This document shows, one piece after another, positions 22,946 to 33,997 of a DNA stretch of 64,000 nucleotides; position 1 is the first letter of the stretch; every line of letters begins with the position of its first letter. The notes beneath the pieces are model-generated. The model was not told where the DNA came from, made no database searches, and worked only from the letters and a program-made list of their open reading frames with translations. The position numbers were made by a program, and so were the translations under genes. The DNA lies in the NCBI GenBank assembly GCA_033239525.1, contig BSYO01000004.1:15972037-16036036 (forward strand), in the 5' to 3' direction. Source of the DNA: Nepenthes gracilis (Eukaryota > Streptophyta > Magnoliopsida > Caryophyllales > Nepenthaceae).

Positions 22946-25603
22946 ATCCGCCTCCACCTGAGAGAGGCCCTTGAGTGATTGTCAAATTCGCCCCAGATGA
23001 TGCCTCCTCTGGGTTTGAGGAACACGCCTTTTATCTAAGTCCATGCGATCGAAATGAACTCGATTTGCTTCAAAAAAAAGGCCGATGGCTCCGGAAAAAG
23101 ATCAATGTACAAAATACTTTTTCCAATCAATCACGGTAATCAAACACGAAAGTATCCTCTCCTTAACTAAAGAAGATGGATCTATCTCATGTAGCTGGAG
23201 GAAGTCCAAGATCTTTTCATTGATCACTTTTCAAAGCTCCTAGGTACGGTTGGAACGGGCGTTCCTCAAATACTCCGGCCTTTCATTCTTCACTCCGTCC
23301 CGAGGAACTCCGACAGCAGATGTGTAGGCCCATCTCCGAAGAGGAGGTTCGGCTGGCCTGCCCTTGCATTGAAGACAATAAAGCTTGGACCGATGGTTTT
23401 TCCGCCAAATTTTTAAAGCCTCACGAAGAAATTGGGCCTTCAATCACTGAAGCTGTCCAGGATTTCTTCCATCATGGGAGAATGTTAAAGCAATTAAACG
23501 CGACCTTACTGTGCTTAATTTCGAAAATCAATTCGCCGTTCAAGGTCTCAGATTTCCGGCCCTTGCTTGCTGCAATGTTTTATACAAGATCATCTCCAAG
23601 GTTATTGTCACCCGCATTAAACCTTCGTTTTCTTACCTGGTTGCTAAATGTCAAACTGCCTTCGTGCCTGGCAGGAACATTGGAGATAATATTTTACTTG
23701 CACAAGAACTACTTCATAAATACCACTTGAATAAGGGGGCCCCTCGTTGTGCAATTAAGGTGGATTTGATGAAGGTTTATGATTCCATCCATTGGGACTT
23801 CATCTTGCTAGTCCTTGATCTGATGAATTTCCCCCCTATGGTGACCAATTGGATTAGCCAATGCATTTCCACTACATCGTATTCCATTTGCCTCAATGGT
23901 GAGTCGGTGGGTTTTTTTCGGGGGGCCAAAGGGCTTAGATAACGGGATCCCCTTTCGCCCTATCTTTTTGTACTAGGGATGGAAGTCCTTAATGGTATTC
24001 TGGTGAGGATGACCCAGACCAATCCGCTTTTTCAGTTTCATTGGAAATGTGCAATAACTAGAACTGTGATGCTTGGATTTGCGGACGACCTTCTCCTTTT
24101 CTCCAAAGCAGATTGCAACTCCATCCAAGCATTACACGAGAGTCTCAAAACTTTCAGTCTTTTGTCTGGGCTTTCTCCTAACCCTAATAAAAGTGCGATC
24201 TATTGTTGCTCCTCAAGTGAGACCACCATTAGGGGAATTCGTGACATTCTTGGTTTTAGAGTTGGTGCCCTTCCTGTCAAATACCTCGGCGTCCCCCTCA
24301 TAACCACTAAACTCTCTATATCTGAGTGCAAACCGCTTCTTGATAGAGTCCAGTCTCGAATTTCTTCTTAGAAGAATCGCTGGCTCTCGTTTGCAGGCAG
24401 GCTTCAACTAATTTCGTCCATCTTATCCACAATCCATAAAATCGGGCCTCCTGTTCATTTTTTAAAGCCATCTCGAAATGCATTGAAAAATCCCTTTCGT
24501 ACCTTGAACTACTCCGGCTCCTCCACTCGGATCGAACATGCAAAGGTTGCTTGGGTTGGACGTGTGTTCTCAAAGGAGGAAGGCGGACTTGGAAAAACAT
24601 GATTGCATCTAATATAGCTCTGTTGGCACGGCATTTCTGGAGGATTCCATCTGGGTCGCTTGGAGTCACGATCATCGTATAAAAGACCGTTGCATCTGGA
24701 CTATCAAAGTTTTGGATGCTGCCCTTTGGAGCTGAAAAAAGCTTATGAAGCTCCGGGTTACTCTTCTCAGTAAGATTCGGCATCATATTGGTAATGGTGG
24801 TGACACATTCCTCTGGCTTGATCATTGGCACCCTTTAGGTCCGCTTGAGGAAAGATTTACCGAGAGAATCAGGTGTATCACTGGATTGCATTTAGATGCT
24901 AAGGTCGAGGAAATTATCAGAAACGGGGTTTGGTTTTGGCCAAACCCTTTTGATATGGAGCTTGGCAGGATCTTGGAGAACATGCCTTCATACCTCCCTG
25001 ACCCTACTCGCAATGATGTGGTAGTCTAGACTGCCGATCGCAATGGGGTCTTCTCTTCAAAATCTGCCTATGGGCTTTTCCGTGAACCGAAAGGTGTGGT
25101 GGAGTGGTACTGACTTGTCTGGGCCCGATGTCAATCCCGGCTCACACCTTTATTCTCTGGCTGGATTGGCAATTACCTTCACATTCCTGCGTTTTGTATA
25201 CTCTGCTCATCCGGAAGGGAAAGTCATGATCACCTTTTCTTTAATTGCCCTTTTTCCTCGTCTGTTTGGCGGCAAATGCGCCACAAAGCCGGGTGTAGAT
25301 GGCCCCACCCAAATTGGAATTCAAACATCTTGTGGGCTGCTAAACGGTGGAAAGGCATAAATCTCAAAACATATTCATTCCGCCTCACCCTTGCTGCTTC
25401 CGTCTATTTCATCTGGAAGGAGTGGAACCATCATATGTTTAAGGGTTCGAGGAATCTTAATGCAACCCAATTGGTTACCCAGATTTCTACAGTAGTCCGG
25501 GGAAAGATTGAGGTATCTCATAGTGCAGGTACCGTGCAGGACAGACGAATTTTGGAGAGATGGAACATTCCTTGCTCCAACTTGCAATCGGATGACTGGT
25601 TTT
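22946..25603 (+). pseudogene. LINE-C ORF2 (Family II): reverse transcriptase and C-terminal region
   Basis: The copy is 5'-truncated and has no endonuclease. It starts in the linker (FEEHAF...LLQKKADG near 23000-23090) and has several frameshifts and stops before 23510. The reverse transcriptase shows ACCNVLYKIISKVI, KCQTAFVPGRNIGDNILLAQ, motif A IKVDLMKVYDSIHW, motif B damaged by a stop (KGLR*RDPLSPYLF, about 23940), motif C GFADDLLLFSK (about 24080) and VKYLGVPLI. A stop at 24370 and frameshifts near 24440-24600 follow. The C-terminal part runs to DRRILERWNIPCSNLQSDDW at about 25600, where another element has inserted. Sequence and C-terminus differ clearly from LINE-A, -B and -D, so this is a second LINE lineage. 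Confidence 0.88.
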
Positions 25604-26679
25604 CAGGTAATGAATTGGTTGCATCTGATGGATTATTGCTTGGAAAGGCCTCGGCTGGTATGAGGATGCTGTTTGGGATTAATTGGAGTCGGTTCGAGGG
25701 CGCTCTTGGATGGAGCATCCATGCCGCTGCTCTTTGCGGTCTGCCGAGTGAGGGCTGATGATGATGTGCAATGAACTTTTATGCAGTTTGGGTTCGTGGT
25801 AGGCATCCGTTAGAATGTAGTCACGATGGCCATTTGCATGGAATTTTCTAATGATTACATGGAAATGATGTAAGCTGGTCTGATCTTCTCCCACTTGTGT
25901 GAGAACCTTTGCTTTACTTGTTGGTGGTGCCATCTCATGTGCTAGGACATGGGTGGGCAGGTTTGCCCCATTACTGATACGTCAACCTCTTTTGTTTTGT
26001 TGCTGACTGCCTTTGGCAGCTCGTGGTTTTTGGGATTTCATGCTGAGAAAGCTGCTGATGTGCTCGTGGGTTTTGATGTATGATCTGCTGGTAGTTTTAG
26101 GGTGCTGACCCTACTAACCTATAAAGTAGCTGATACTTAGATTGGTGCATGTGATTGTTGCCTCAGATTGTTCCATGCCCCTTGCTGTGCCTGCTGCTTT
26201 GGTGTGGATGTTGGATGCCAATCTGAATGGTAGTTGAAATGGCAGTTGGTTTTGTCTTCTGCTTCTCTGGGTAGTTCTTGTCAACCAGTCCCAAGCAAAT
26301 TGTCTTCTTTATTTGGTAGTTCGTGCCATGTTGATGTTGCTGGCCCTGTGTGGTTGATGCTGAGCCTGCTATGTGGAATTTTTGGGTGCTACTGGTTTAT
26401 TCCAGTAGCTGCTGTGTTGCTCCCTACTTTTTGTCACCTTGGAATGCATTTGGGTTGTGAGTAGCATGCTTATGTAAAATGACAGGATCATTTACTTTTT
26501 TTGGTTTGATCGCTCCTCTTAGAGGTTCTTTTTGTGAATTTATCTGATGTACTTGTCGCTCGCGGTATCCCCTAGCGTGTTATGTTCTAACTCCAAGTCA
26601 AAAAACTTGGAGTTATAACATCGTATTTTGTAATTTTTTCTCCCATAAATCCAAAATACACACTTACCAAAAAAAAAAA
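25604..26679 (+). mobile_element. 5'-truncated Family I 3' UTR inserted in LINE-C
   Basis: GCTGG-rich 3' UTR, box (cgctcgcggtatcccctagcg at 26560, slightly diverged), hairpin arms TAACTCCAAGT and ACTTGGAGTTA (26592-26620), CACTTACC and poly(A) at 26669-26679. The homologous Family II copy at 7700-7740 passes from DDW straight into the CCGGAG 3' UTR, which places this insertion exactly. Flanks ggttttc (left) and gattttc (right) suggest a short, decayed duplication. Confidence 0.78.
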
Positions 26680-27830
26680 GATTTTCCGGTTGATTTTTGG
26701 AGGTTGTGGCCTGATTCCGGAGCAGATTGCGGTTGAAGTCTCAGGATTCCGGAGTGTTTTCTCTTCCTTGATTTTGTGGACTCCGGTCCCGGAGTGCTTC
26801 CTTCTTAGCTTTTTAATAAAAAAAAAATCTGTCCATGCTTTTGTGAACTCTGGATTCTGGAGTGCTTTGTGCGCTGCTGTTTTCGGCGCTTGTTGGACTC
26901 CGGTTCCTTCTTTATGTGCTTGAAAAAAAAAAATATATGTCCTTTCTTTTGTGAACTCCGGATTCCGGAGTGTTTTGTGCGCTGCTGTTTCCGGCGCTTG
27001 TTGGACTCCGGTTTCCGGAGTGCTCTTGCTTTGTGGACTTCGGTTCCTTCTTTCTGTGCTTCCAAAAAAAAAAACAAAAGGATTGGCGGTTTCAGTCGCT
27101 GTTCTGTGAAGTCCGGTTTTCGGAGTGTCTTTTTGTTCGCTTGTTTCCGGAGTGTTTTTGGATCTGTGTACTCCGGTTTCCGGAGTGTATTGTGCGCTTC
27201 TTTATCCGGCGCTCTCGAGGACTCCGATTTCCGGAGTGCTTTTGCTGCTGCTTTTGAGGACTCTGGATCCGTCTTGAGGACTCCGGTTTCCGGAGTGCCT
27301 TTGCTTTTGAGAACTCCTGTTCCGGAGTTTTTCCTTCAAAAAAAAAAAAGAGTTAGAGGTTCAGTCGCTGTTCTGTGAACTCCAGATTCCGGAGTGTCTT
27401 TCTGTTCGCTGTTTTATCCGACGCTCTCGTGGACTCCGGAATCCGGAGTGCGTATTTGTTCGAGCTTGGCTGGAGTGCTTCCTTTTATCCGGTGTTCCTA
27501 AAGCCGGATCAGCTTTTTCGGGTGTTCAAAAATCTGGAGTGTCCAGCCTGCGAACATTCCGGAGTCCCTTTGCTTCTCTAATAGGAAGGACGGAGTGGCT
27601 TGTGCGCCTTGCTGGCCGGAGTGCTTGATGCTCCTCTTGGACGGAGTGGATCTTCTTGGCCGGAGTGACCTCTTTGCGATCATTTCCGAAGTTCCATTGC
27701 TTCACCAAAAGATGGACGAAGTGGCTTATACTCCTTTGCTTCTTTGATATTTAAATGTGGATATGCTGACGCGGCATGGTTCGACTAGTGCTGAAGTAGT
27801 GTCCTCCTGTTTAGTACTGCTGGTAGTTGA
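26680..27830 (+). repeat. LINE-C 3' UTR: CCGGAG dyad repeat
   Basis: The block opens with GGAGGTTGTGGCCTGATTCC, matching the start of the 3' UTR on the other strand at about 7718. It continues as ACTCCGGATTCCGGAGTG dyads separated by gtgctttgtgcgc-like phrases and short A runs. It ends with a block (GGATATGCTGACGCGGCATG near 27755) that matches 6630 in reverse. Many units have CCGG changed to CTGG or CCAG, as expected from deamination of methylated CG. Confidence 0.8.
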
Positions 27831-28014
27831 GTTTTGAGTCTCAATGGCTGTTTCCTTCTGTGTATTATTTTATTTAAGACTCCTGTGTCTTGCTTTTTTG
27901 GGTTTTCCCTCTTTCTATGTCTCTATTTTCAAGTCGGTAAAACACTTGGTCAAAACATAGACCTTTGTACAGTTTATTTACATTTTAATACAATTAATTA
28001 CTTACTAAAAAAAA
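27831..28014 (+). other. Family II 3' terminus of LINE-C
   Basis: It reads tttctatgtctctattttcaagtcgg, with hairpin arms CAAGT and ACTTG, then a T/A-rich stretch, CAATTAATTACTTACT and 8 A. It pairs with the CCGGAG 3' UTR, showing that this repeat and this terminus belong together. Confidence 0.75.
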
Positions 28015-28016
28015 GA

Positions 28017-28110
28017 TGGGGCCATCTACACCCGGCTTTGCGGCGCATTTGCCGCTAGACAAACAAGGAAAAAGGGCAGTTAAAGAAAAGGTGATCATGA
28101 AATCGGCCTT
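28017..28110 (-). pseudogene. Short Family II ORF2 fragment
   Basis: The reverse complement matches LINE-C 25225-25310 almost base for base (GKVMITFSLIALFP, then KCAAKPGVDGP). It is the region just upstream of the ORF2 C-terminus and is probably part of the older element into which LINE-C inserted. Confidence 0.8.
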
Positions 28111-28163
28111 CCCTGAAGCATGAGTCTAAAACGGCCATAAGCAAGGATCTAAATCGGCCCTCC

Positions 28164-28191
28164 GATTTTACTTACCAAAAAAAAGAAAAAA
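28164..28191 (+). mobile_element. Tail-only insertion, 28 bp, with 13 bp target-site duplication
   Basis: The insert gattttacttacc plus an A-rich run lies between two copies of aaatcggccctcc (28151-28163 and 28192-28204). It consists of nothing but the shared LINE/SINE 3' end, so it is an extreme 5' truncation or a SINE tail. Confidence 0.8.
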
Positions 28192-28221
28192 AAATCGGCC
28201 CTCCTTGAAGTGAGGGAAGCT

Positions 28222-30539
28222 CTCCCTTCTCTCTTGTTTTTCAAATTTCAAATTTGAAATTTGCGTTGCATTTGTCAGCCGATTCTCACCGTCGCCAGCA
28301 TGGGTTTCGAATCCGTTTTGCCTTCGCCGCTCAGGGGCATTGGCGGTGCCGGTGTCTCCATGGTCGGTCATGGAGCGGTGTCGTCCGGAGGCTCTCCTCC
28401 ACCGCCTTCTATGACGACTATCCCTTCGGAGACTGGTAACCCATCTCTCATCTCGCTTTCTGACGTTGATTCCGCTGATTTTAGGGTTGAACCTTTTCCC
28501 TCGCTGCCGGCTGATAATATTCATAAGGATCGTGTTTGCCCTCCTCCGGTCCTGAACTATTATCCCCATCGATCGGTCGATGGTGATTGTGCTACCATCC
28601 TCCCCCCTCCTGATGTCATCAAAGCTGGTGAGGATTGTTGGGGTGCCACCTTGTGTGGTTCCTTCTTTGGTCGAACGCCTCATTTTAGGGCGGTGAACAG
28701 TGTGAGGGGATTTGGGCTCGTTTCGGATTGTCTCATGTTGCTGAAAGTGAGAAGGATAATTTCTTGTTCCGTTTTTCCTGTCGCCGCGGATGGAATCATG
28801 CCTTGAAAGAGGCCCTTGGGTGATCTCGGGATGCCCTTTGATTCTTCAAAGATGGATCGTTGGTTCTCCCTGTCTAGAAATGCTAAATCTATTCCCTTGT
28901 GAATTAGGCTACAAAACGTGCACTGTGGGAATATTGGACGCCATTGGGTCTTAGTTGGATTGGCGGTGTAGTTGGCAAACCCATCCAACAGATCCCAATC
29001 TGCCAAAATGGAGCGTTTGAAATTTGCCGTGTATGGGTTGAGGTAGCTTCCGATTCTACTTTCCCTTCTAAAATTCGGATTGGTTCGGGTTCGACTTCTC
29101 CGTTATTTGTAAGCCATTGTTGAGATCCATGTAAGCTACCCATGGAAACCGGGCGAAGAAATTCTATTCTTCCGACTGTTGGTTCTCGGGCGGCCCGATG
29201 GCATTCTGCTCCCAGGGCTTATTCGAAATCTGCTTTGCACGAGTCGAGGGGATTGATTACTCTTTGGTCATAGTGAGACTATGAAATCTCATAAGCGGTA
29301 TTGAGAGAACATGTTTGGTGGTTCAGGCTGATTTGCAACCCCACCAGCTCTTAGGCCATTTGGAGACAAATGTGCCCCCCTGTCTCTTATGCTAATGCGC
29401 TGAATTGTGGGCTTGGTATCCCTCCTCCTCCTTTGATAAGTTTCCTATAGTTGACTCTCTTGATCAGGTCTTCAAATGCGTCCCCCTTTAAGGAGGCTGG
29501 ATCCAGGCCCCGTCCTTAAAGGTGGTGCGGTTTGCTCCTGAGATCTTATCAGCCGAGGCTCCCAGTTGTGCTCCTCACCACAGGATGTTGGCTCCTTGCA
29601 ATGATATTTGTCATCCGATCAAGTTTCGTAGATCCAATCTAGGAAACTTGGCTTCTGACGGCGTCCCTATGGATGGTAGCCCCAAATTGGCTGCTCCCCC
29701 TTTTGCCCCTCCTAGAGAAACTCTTGCAGTGGTTCCTCTTGATGATGCCTTGTCTTCGATTGATATCCGCCCCATCTTGGAAGCGGCGAGAACCATGACA
29801 CCGTCGATTCCTCCTTCGATGGAATGACTTCGGAGATGGAGCTGCGTCACGCTATCGATCCGGATCTCACGCCCACCCTATCTCTCGTATTTCAAAGAAA
29901 ATACTCCTGGTTGTTTCTAATTTTGAGGAGCCGTTTTCTTCAAGCTCCAATGGTAGCCTTGAACGGACTAAGAAAAAAACTCAGAGCAGATCAAGCCCCG
30001 TAAATCTAAATGATTTGCGGTGGAGGTTCCGGATGGGTGTTAAGGCCGGTGAGGCCTTGAGCACCCTTATGGTCAAGTGGCTTTGTGTATCACTTGGTGG
30101 CCAGTGTGTTTTATGCTCACCTTGGACGGAGTGGTTTTGTTCTTTTATCCGGAGTGCATTTGTTCTTATACCAGAATGCCTTTTGTCCTCTTAAAGGCCT
30201 TTAATGGCCTTTAATGCCCCTCGAGATGATCGGGCGAGTCTTCCTTTCTCTCTATTGGACGGAGTGGCTTTATTGCATTGCTCGGAGAGTATTTTGTTCA
30301 CCTCTTGATCGGAGCAGCCTTTTGCGATGCGTGCCTGGGAAGTCGGTGTGTTTTTGCTCACTTTGGATGGAGTGGCATTGTTGATATATCCGGAGTACCT
30401 TGGTCCACTTAATGGGCGGAGTGGCCTTGTTTCACTTTAAGGCTGGAGCGGCCTTGTGTGTGGTGTGGACGGAGTTGAACTGAGATTGACACTCTCGTCT
30501 TGTTTATGGCCGAAGTGGCTTTGTGTATCACTCGGTGGC
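28222..30539 (+). mobile_element. HAL-5B: ORF1-only element, Dup-B copy
   Basis: Same structure as HAL-5A. A 5' UTR with TTTCAAATTTGAAATTTG is followed by ORF1 (from ATG 28300), then directly by the CCGGAG-type 3' UTR (30040-30530), cut at 30540 by HAL-4B. Confidence 0.75.
28300..30030 (+). pseudogene. HAL-5B ORF1 (DUF4283-like), frameshifted
   Basis: Start MGFESVLPSPLRGIGG. Unlike HAL-5A it reads in frame through SVDGDCATILPPPDVIKAG into FGRTPHFRAVNS. It then loses a few bases at about 28700 and breaks. Many later single-base losses (28880-29330) break it again. The tail ends SLERTKKKTQSRSSPVNL near 30010. Comparing the two copies suggests the parent ORF1 was open over most of its length. 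Confidence 0.8.
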
Positions 30540-32716
30540 TTTTTTTCTTTTTTTTGGTAAGTAAGTATTTTGGATTAAAGGGAGAAAAAATTACAAAATA
30601 TATGTTTTATCTCCAAGTATTTTGACTTAGATTTAAAACATAAAACGCTAGGGCATACCCCGAGCAAACGGTACATGAGAGAATACATAAAAAACCTCTC
30701 GGAGGACAACATTCAACCGAAATGAGAAAATATGAAATTTTTCTTCATAAAAAATATGAAATGGTTCGGCACTAGGAGCACCAAAATCAGAATCAGGCAA
30801 GGCAATTCCTTCATCCGAGGGAACCAGTAGCCATGTCCCAACCGAGTCCACTAAAACAACCAAATGTATCCCATAATCACCCACTACAACAGCAATCAAC
30901 AGCAAGGAAACCAACAAGTGCAGCCCCACAGAATAGCATAGAGTAGCATCTAATAAGCCGTTAGACTATTATCCCAACAATCCAACAGCAAAGATCAACA
31001 ATCACTTGGCAACATCAGCATAGCCCCAACACCGAAGCCCAATCCGTGCAGGCAGCCTTCAAACCCTCTCAAAATAAAGCAAGAGCATCAGCAAAGCAAA
31101 TATAGCATCCTTGAACTTCATCGGCTCAGAACGCAGAGATATCTCTCCAGCCCTTGGCAGTCCAATTGAGAAAACCGATTCTTTTTGCCACCATAGCATA
31201 GACCCTCATGTGAAGGACAAGTCACAACAAGTGATCCAGCAGCCACCTATCAAATGTTACCACAGATGGGGCATAACACCGCCAAGACCGACGGCATCAC
31301 CATTCAACCGGACAGATGCTCATCAATACATCTTAGCATACAACCGCAGCAAAATCAAAAAATCCTCCAACACTAGCGGGGCCCGCAGCTACTTTTCAAG
31401 TTTGCCATGAAAACAACAACACCGGGTTGATACCCACACCAACCGAGAATAATCCGATTACTACATCTTGAACCAGCAGCAAGGTAACACACGACATCGA
31501 ACAACCACAGCAAATCCCCATTTCAAACATCTCAAAACTCCCATTTCAACACCAGGAAATGGCCGGAGCAAAACAGAGCATCCATGGGCATAGTAGGGCA
31601 TAGGGGGCAACATTAGGTTCACCCAAACACCTCTAGGATCACAACCCCAATCCAAATAATGCATCACAAAATTGAGAGCCCTTCAGAGCTCAAAATTTAT
31701 TATCAATTTGATTACATTCCAATCAAAACCCCCTCATCAAAAGCCAAGGAGAAGTCCCCGGACGAGGAACATCTCAAACGAGAAACCCACACCCGATCCA
31801 ACAGTGCAGGTTTTCATGTAAGAGGAATCCGGGTTTTCTTGGATGCAGATTTACGCTGCCTCCTAGGCTTTGATTGTTGCCAAGGTTCCTCAATCAGGAT
31901 CCTAAATGCATTACCATGGAGACCAGCCAAAAAATTAAACTGATTACAATTTTGGATAACCGGAAAGCTCGTTGCCGTTTTCAACAAGGAAGACAGAAAT
32001 CCAAAAACTACCTTCTCCTCCTCGGGAGAGAAAGAGGCAATATGGGTCTGGGAAATGTCAGCCGTCACAACTAATTGGAAAGCCATCAAATAAGCATCGA
32101 GGGGAAACCCTTTATCTACCTCAGCCAACGGAAAAGCTGAGTGGGACTTACATTTGTTCTCAACGTTTACATCCTGCCAGCACCTATTCAGGAAATCGAG
32201 CACCAGTTTCCTGTGCTCAGGAGGGGTGGCAGCAAAGAGATGACGAGAGCCAACCGAGTCCAAGAGTTGTTGGAGAGCCTTGAGCATAGAATCCTTCTCA
32301 ATTGATAAGGGATCCTCATCCAAATCTGCTAGCTGATTGGATCGAGGACGGGGATCGATCCCCGACCGAGATCCGTGTCCTGCTGAAGGTTGGTTGAAAC
32401 ATACGGGAGTAGTTGTGAGATAGCCTCACGATGGAGTCTGGAGTTGAGACATCAATTCCAAGAGCTAAACAATCAACAATAGAAAGAGCCCCTGCTGGAG
32501 ATCCATCGATCTGATCCTTAGTACATGAGGAAGAGTAATGTGAACCTTGACATCACCCCGATCGGTGGCCGAGCTCTCGGGAGCAGAAAGGCAAGCAGTT
32601 TGGTTTGGAGAAGGAATTGTCATCACGGCATCAGACGAGAGGAGATAGAGGAGCTGGGACAACAGACCCGAATCAACAAAGACCTTTGGGATCGAATTAA
32701 CTTTGCCTCAACATAT
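30540..32716 (-). mobile_element. HAL-4B: ORF1-only element in Dup-B, Family I terminus
   Basis: T run at 30540-30555, then GGTAAGTAAG, the hairpin and the box (cgctagggcataccccgagc at 30647), then 1.1 kb of CAGCAG-type 3' UTR, then the ORF1 tail up to 32716. No ORF2. It is the better-preserved partner of HAL-4A. Confidence 0.8.
31814..32716 (-). pseudogene. HAL-4B ORF1 C-terminal part
   Basis: The longest frame (32323-31814) runs from DEDPLSIEKDSMLKALQQLL through FLNRCWQDVNVENKC and SFSPEEEKVVFGFLSSLL to RRQRKSASKKTRIPLT. Upstream, in another frame, lies the TPDSIVRLSHNYS motif near 32440 and a Ser/Pro-rich part. No similarity to a named domain is recognised for the middle part. The basic C-terminus directly before the 3' UTR is shared with HAL-2 and HAL-3. 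Confidence 0.72.
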
Positions 32717-33995
32717 TTGGTAAGTAATTAATTGTATTAAATAAATAAATAAAATGTACAATCAGCTATGTTTTTTACCAAGTATTTTTCCGACTTGGTA
32801 AAAGAGACATAGGAAAGGGAGACCCTAAAACCATGACAAGTCATTAAAAACATGAATACAGTACCGAGGACGGCCCTCCACCTAGTGTACTCCAGTGACT
32901 GTAATTCGCTCAAGCCAGAGGACTCTGGGAATGATAACACCACTCCATCGTCCCATGCACTCCGGAAGAGAAGAAAAAGGCCCTCCGGAAAAGGTGAGCA
33001 AAAACAACTCCGTCCAAAAGAAGTAATCCAGCCAAGTACGATCACATAGGGTGAGGCTTGGGAGTCTTTCACAGCCCCATCGGTTGGACCACTCACATAT
33101 AAACCACAATTGACGTCAACTGTACAGGGAGTAGACGAAATAGCAAGGCAAGATTCACTAGCAACATTTGTGTTCACAGAGTGTACAGAACGTTCCTTTA
33201 GGCCATCTTTCAAATGGACAGAACTGGGAGATCTGGAACGAGACCTACCAGGATTGGGGTTGACATTCTTGGAATGGCATAGAGTTTCAGCATGACCCAA
33301 CAGATGGCAGCGACCACATCTGATAGGCTTCCAACTATATTCCACATTCACCACCGAAGGCACAGAGCCGTTGACAGATTGAATGACAATGCTTGTGGGA
33401 AAGGGCCCATCTACATCAACTTCGACACAGATTTTGGCGAAGGAGACATTTTCCATTTGTGCTGTCCGGGGGTGGAGCTGCAAAGGAAATCGAACGGCAC
33501 TCGCAACCCAGCTGAGGCCGGCATGAGTCTAGTACACGAGCGGGATATTGGATAGCTTGATCCAGATGGGGAATCGATTGAGTTCTTCCTTGGTCAGGGG
33601 CATGCCCGGAAACCAGCGTTTAAGGAAAATAGGTTTCCCTGAAATGAGCCATGGTCTACCGCGAAGGCATTTCTCCATCATTTCTTGCGTTGAGAAGCGA
33701 CAGAAGAAAAAGCCAGCTTCGTTACCAGCAGAATAGTAAGACCATACCGGGCCCAGATCTTCATGACGATGGCTTTGATAGCTAGGAAGTGGGGAGGGGA
33801 GGCGAGGAAATGGCAGACTAAGGTGAATCCCCAAGAGAGATGACCTTGGTCAATAACTTCTGGCGGTGGGGAGATAGTGGCAGATTCTACCCCGCAAGCC
33901 AGGGGAGGATAGAATTTTAACTCGTTTTTCAGAACATGGCAATCCTTTCAGACGATATCAGCCCAAGGATTCTACCCGTAGCGTGCAACTCCTTG
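32717..33995 (-). mobile_element. HAL-6: ORF1-only Family II remnant
   Basis: The minus strand reads ORF1 (about 33985-33060), a short degenerate CCGGAG part (33030-32880) and a Family II terminus (32868-32717) with hairpin arms TTACCAAGT and ACTTGGTAA. ORF2 is absent. Dup-B similarity begins inside this terminus. The 5' end abuts a plus-strand LINE 5' end at about 33998. Confidence 0.7.
33060..33985 (-). pseudogene. HAL-6 ORF1 with intact zinc knuckle
   Basis: Read from about 33940: ELKFYPPL and ISPPPEVID, then the DUF4283-like region (PPHFLAIKAIV, FFFCRFSTQEMMEKCL, GMPLTKEELNRFPIWIKL) with a frameshift near 33760 and a stop at 33531. The next frame (33483 on) gives LHPRTAQMENVSFAKICVEV, NVEYSWKPIRCGRC and the CCHC knuckle CGRCHLLGHAETLC. 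An Arg/Ser-rich stretch (GRSRSRSPSS) and a tail follow. It is closer to the HAL-1 ORF1 than to LINE-A ORF1. The presumed role is RNA binding. Confidence 0.82.
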
Positions 33996-33997
33996 GC

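Larger units (their letters stand above)
28205..32868. repeat. Dup-B: second copy of the 4.6 kb duplication
   Basis: Collinear with 18228-22945 from about 28222 on. Differences cluster at CTG/CAG triplets of Dup-A, which are CCG/CGG or altered by small indels here (for example ggctggagc versus ggccggagc, and aagactgacgg versus aagaccgacgg). It retains the normal Family I box of HAL-4 that Dup-A has lost. Confidence 0.9.

Noticed and set aside
26805..27378. Repetitive 90-170 codon frames in the CCGGAG repeat
   Set aside because: They are in-frame readings of the dyad repeat. No copy elsewhere keeps the same frame and no start context is shared.
32737..33050. Apparent C-terminal extension of HAL-6 ORF1 through the Family II terminus
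   Set aside because: The frame runs through the CCGGAG block and terminal hairpin, which are non-coding in all other copies; it is read-through.
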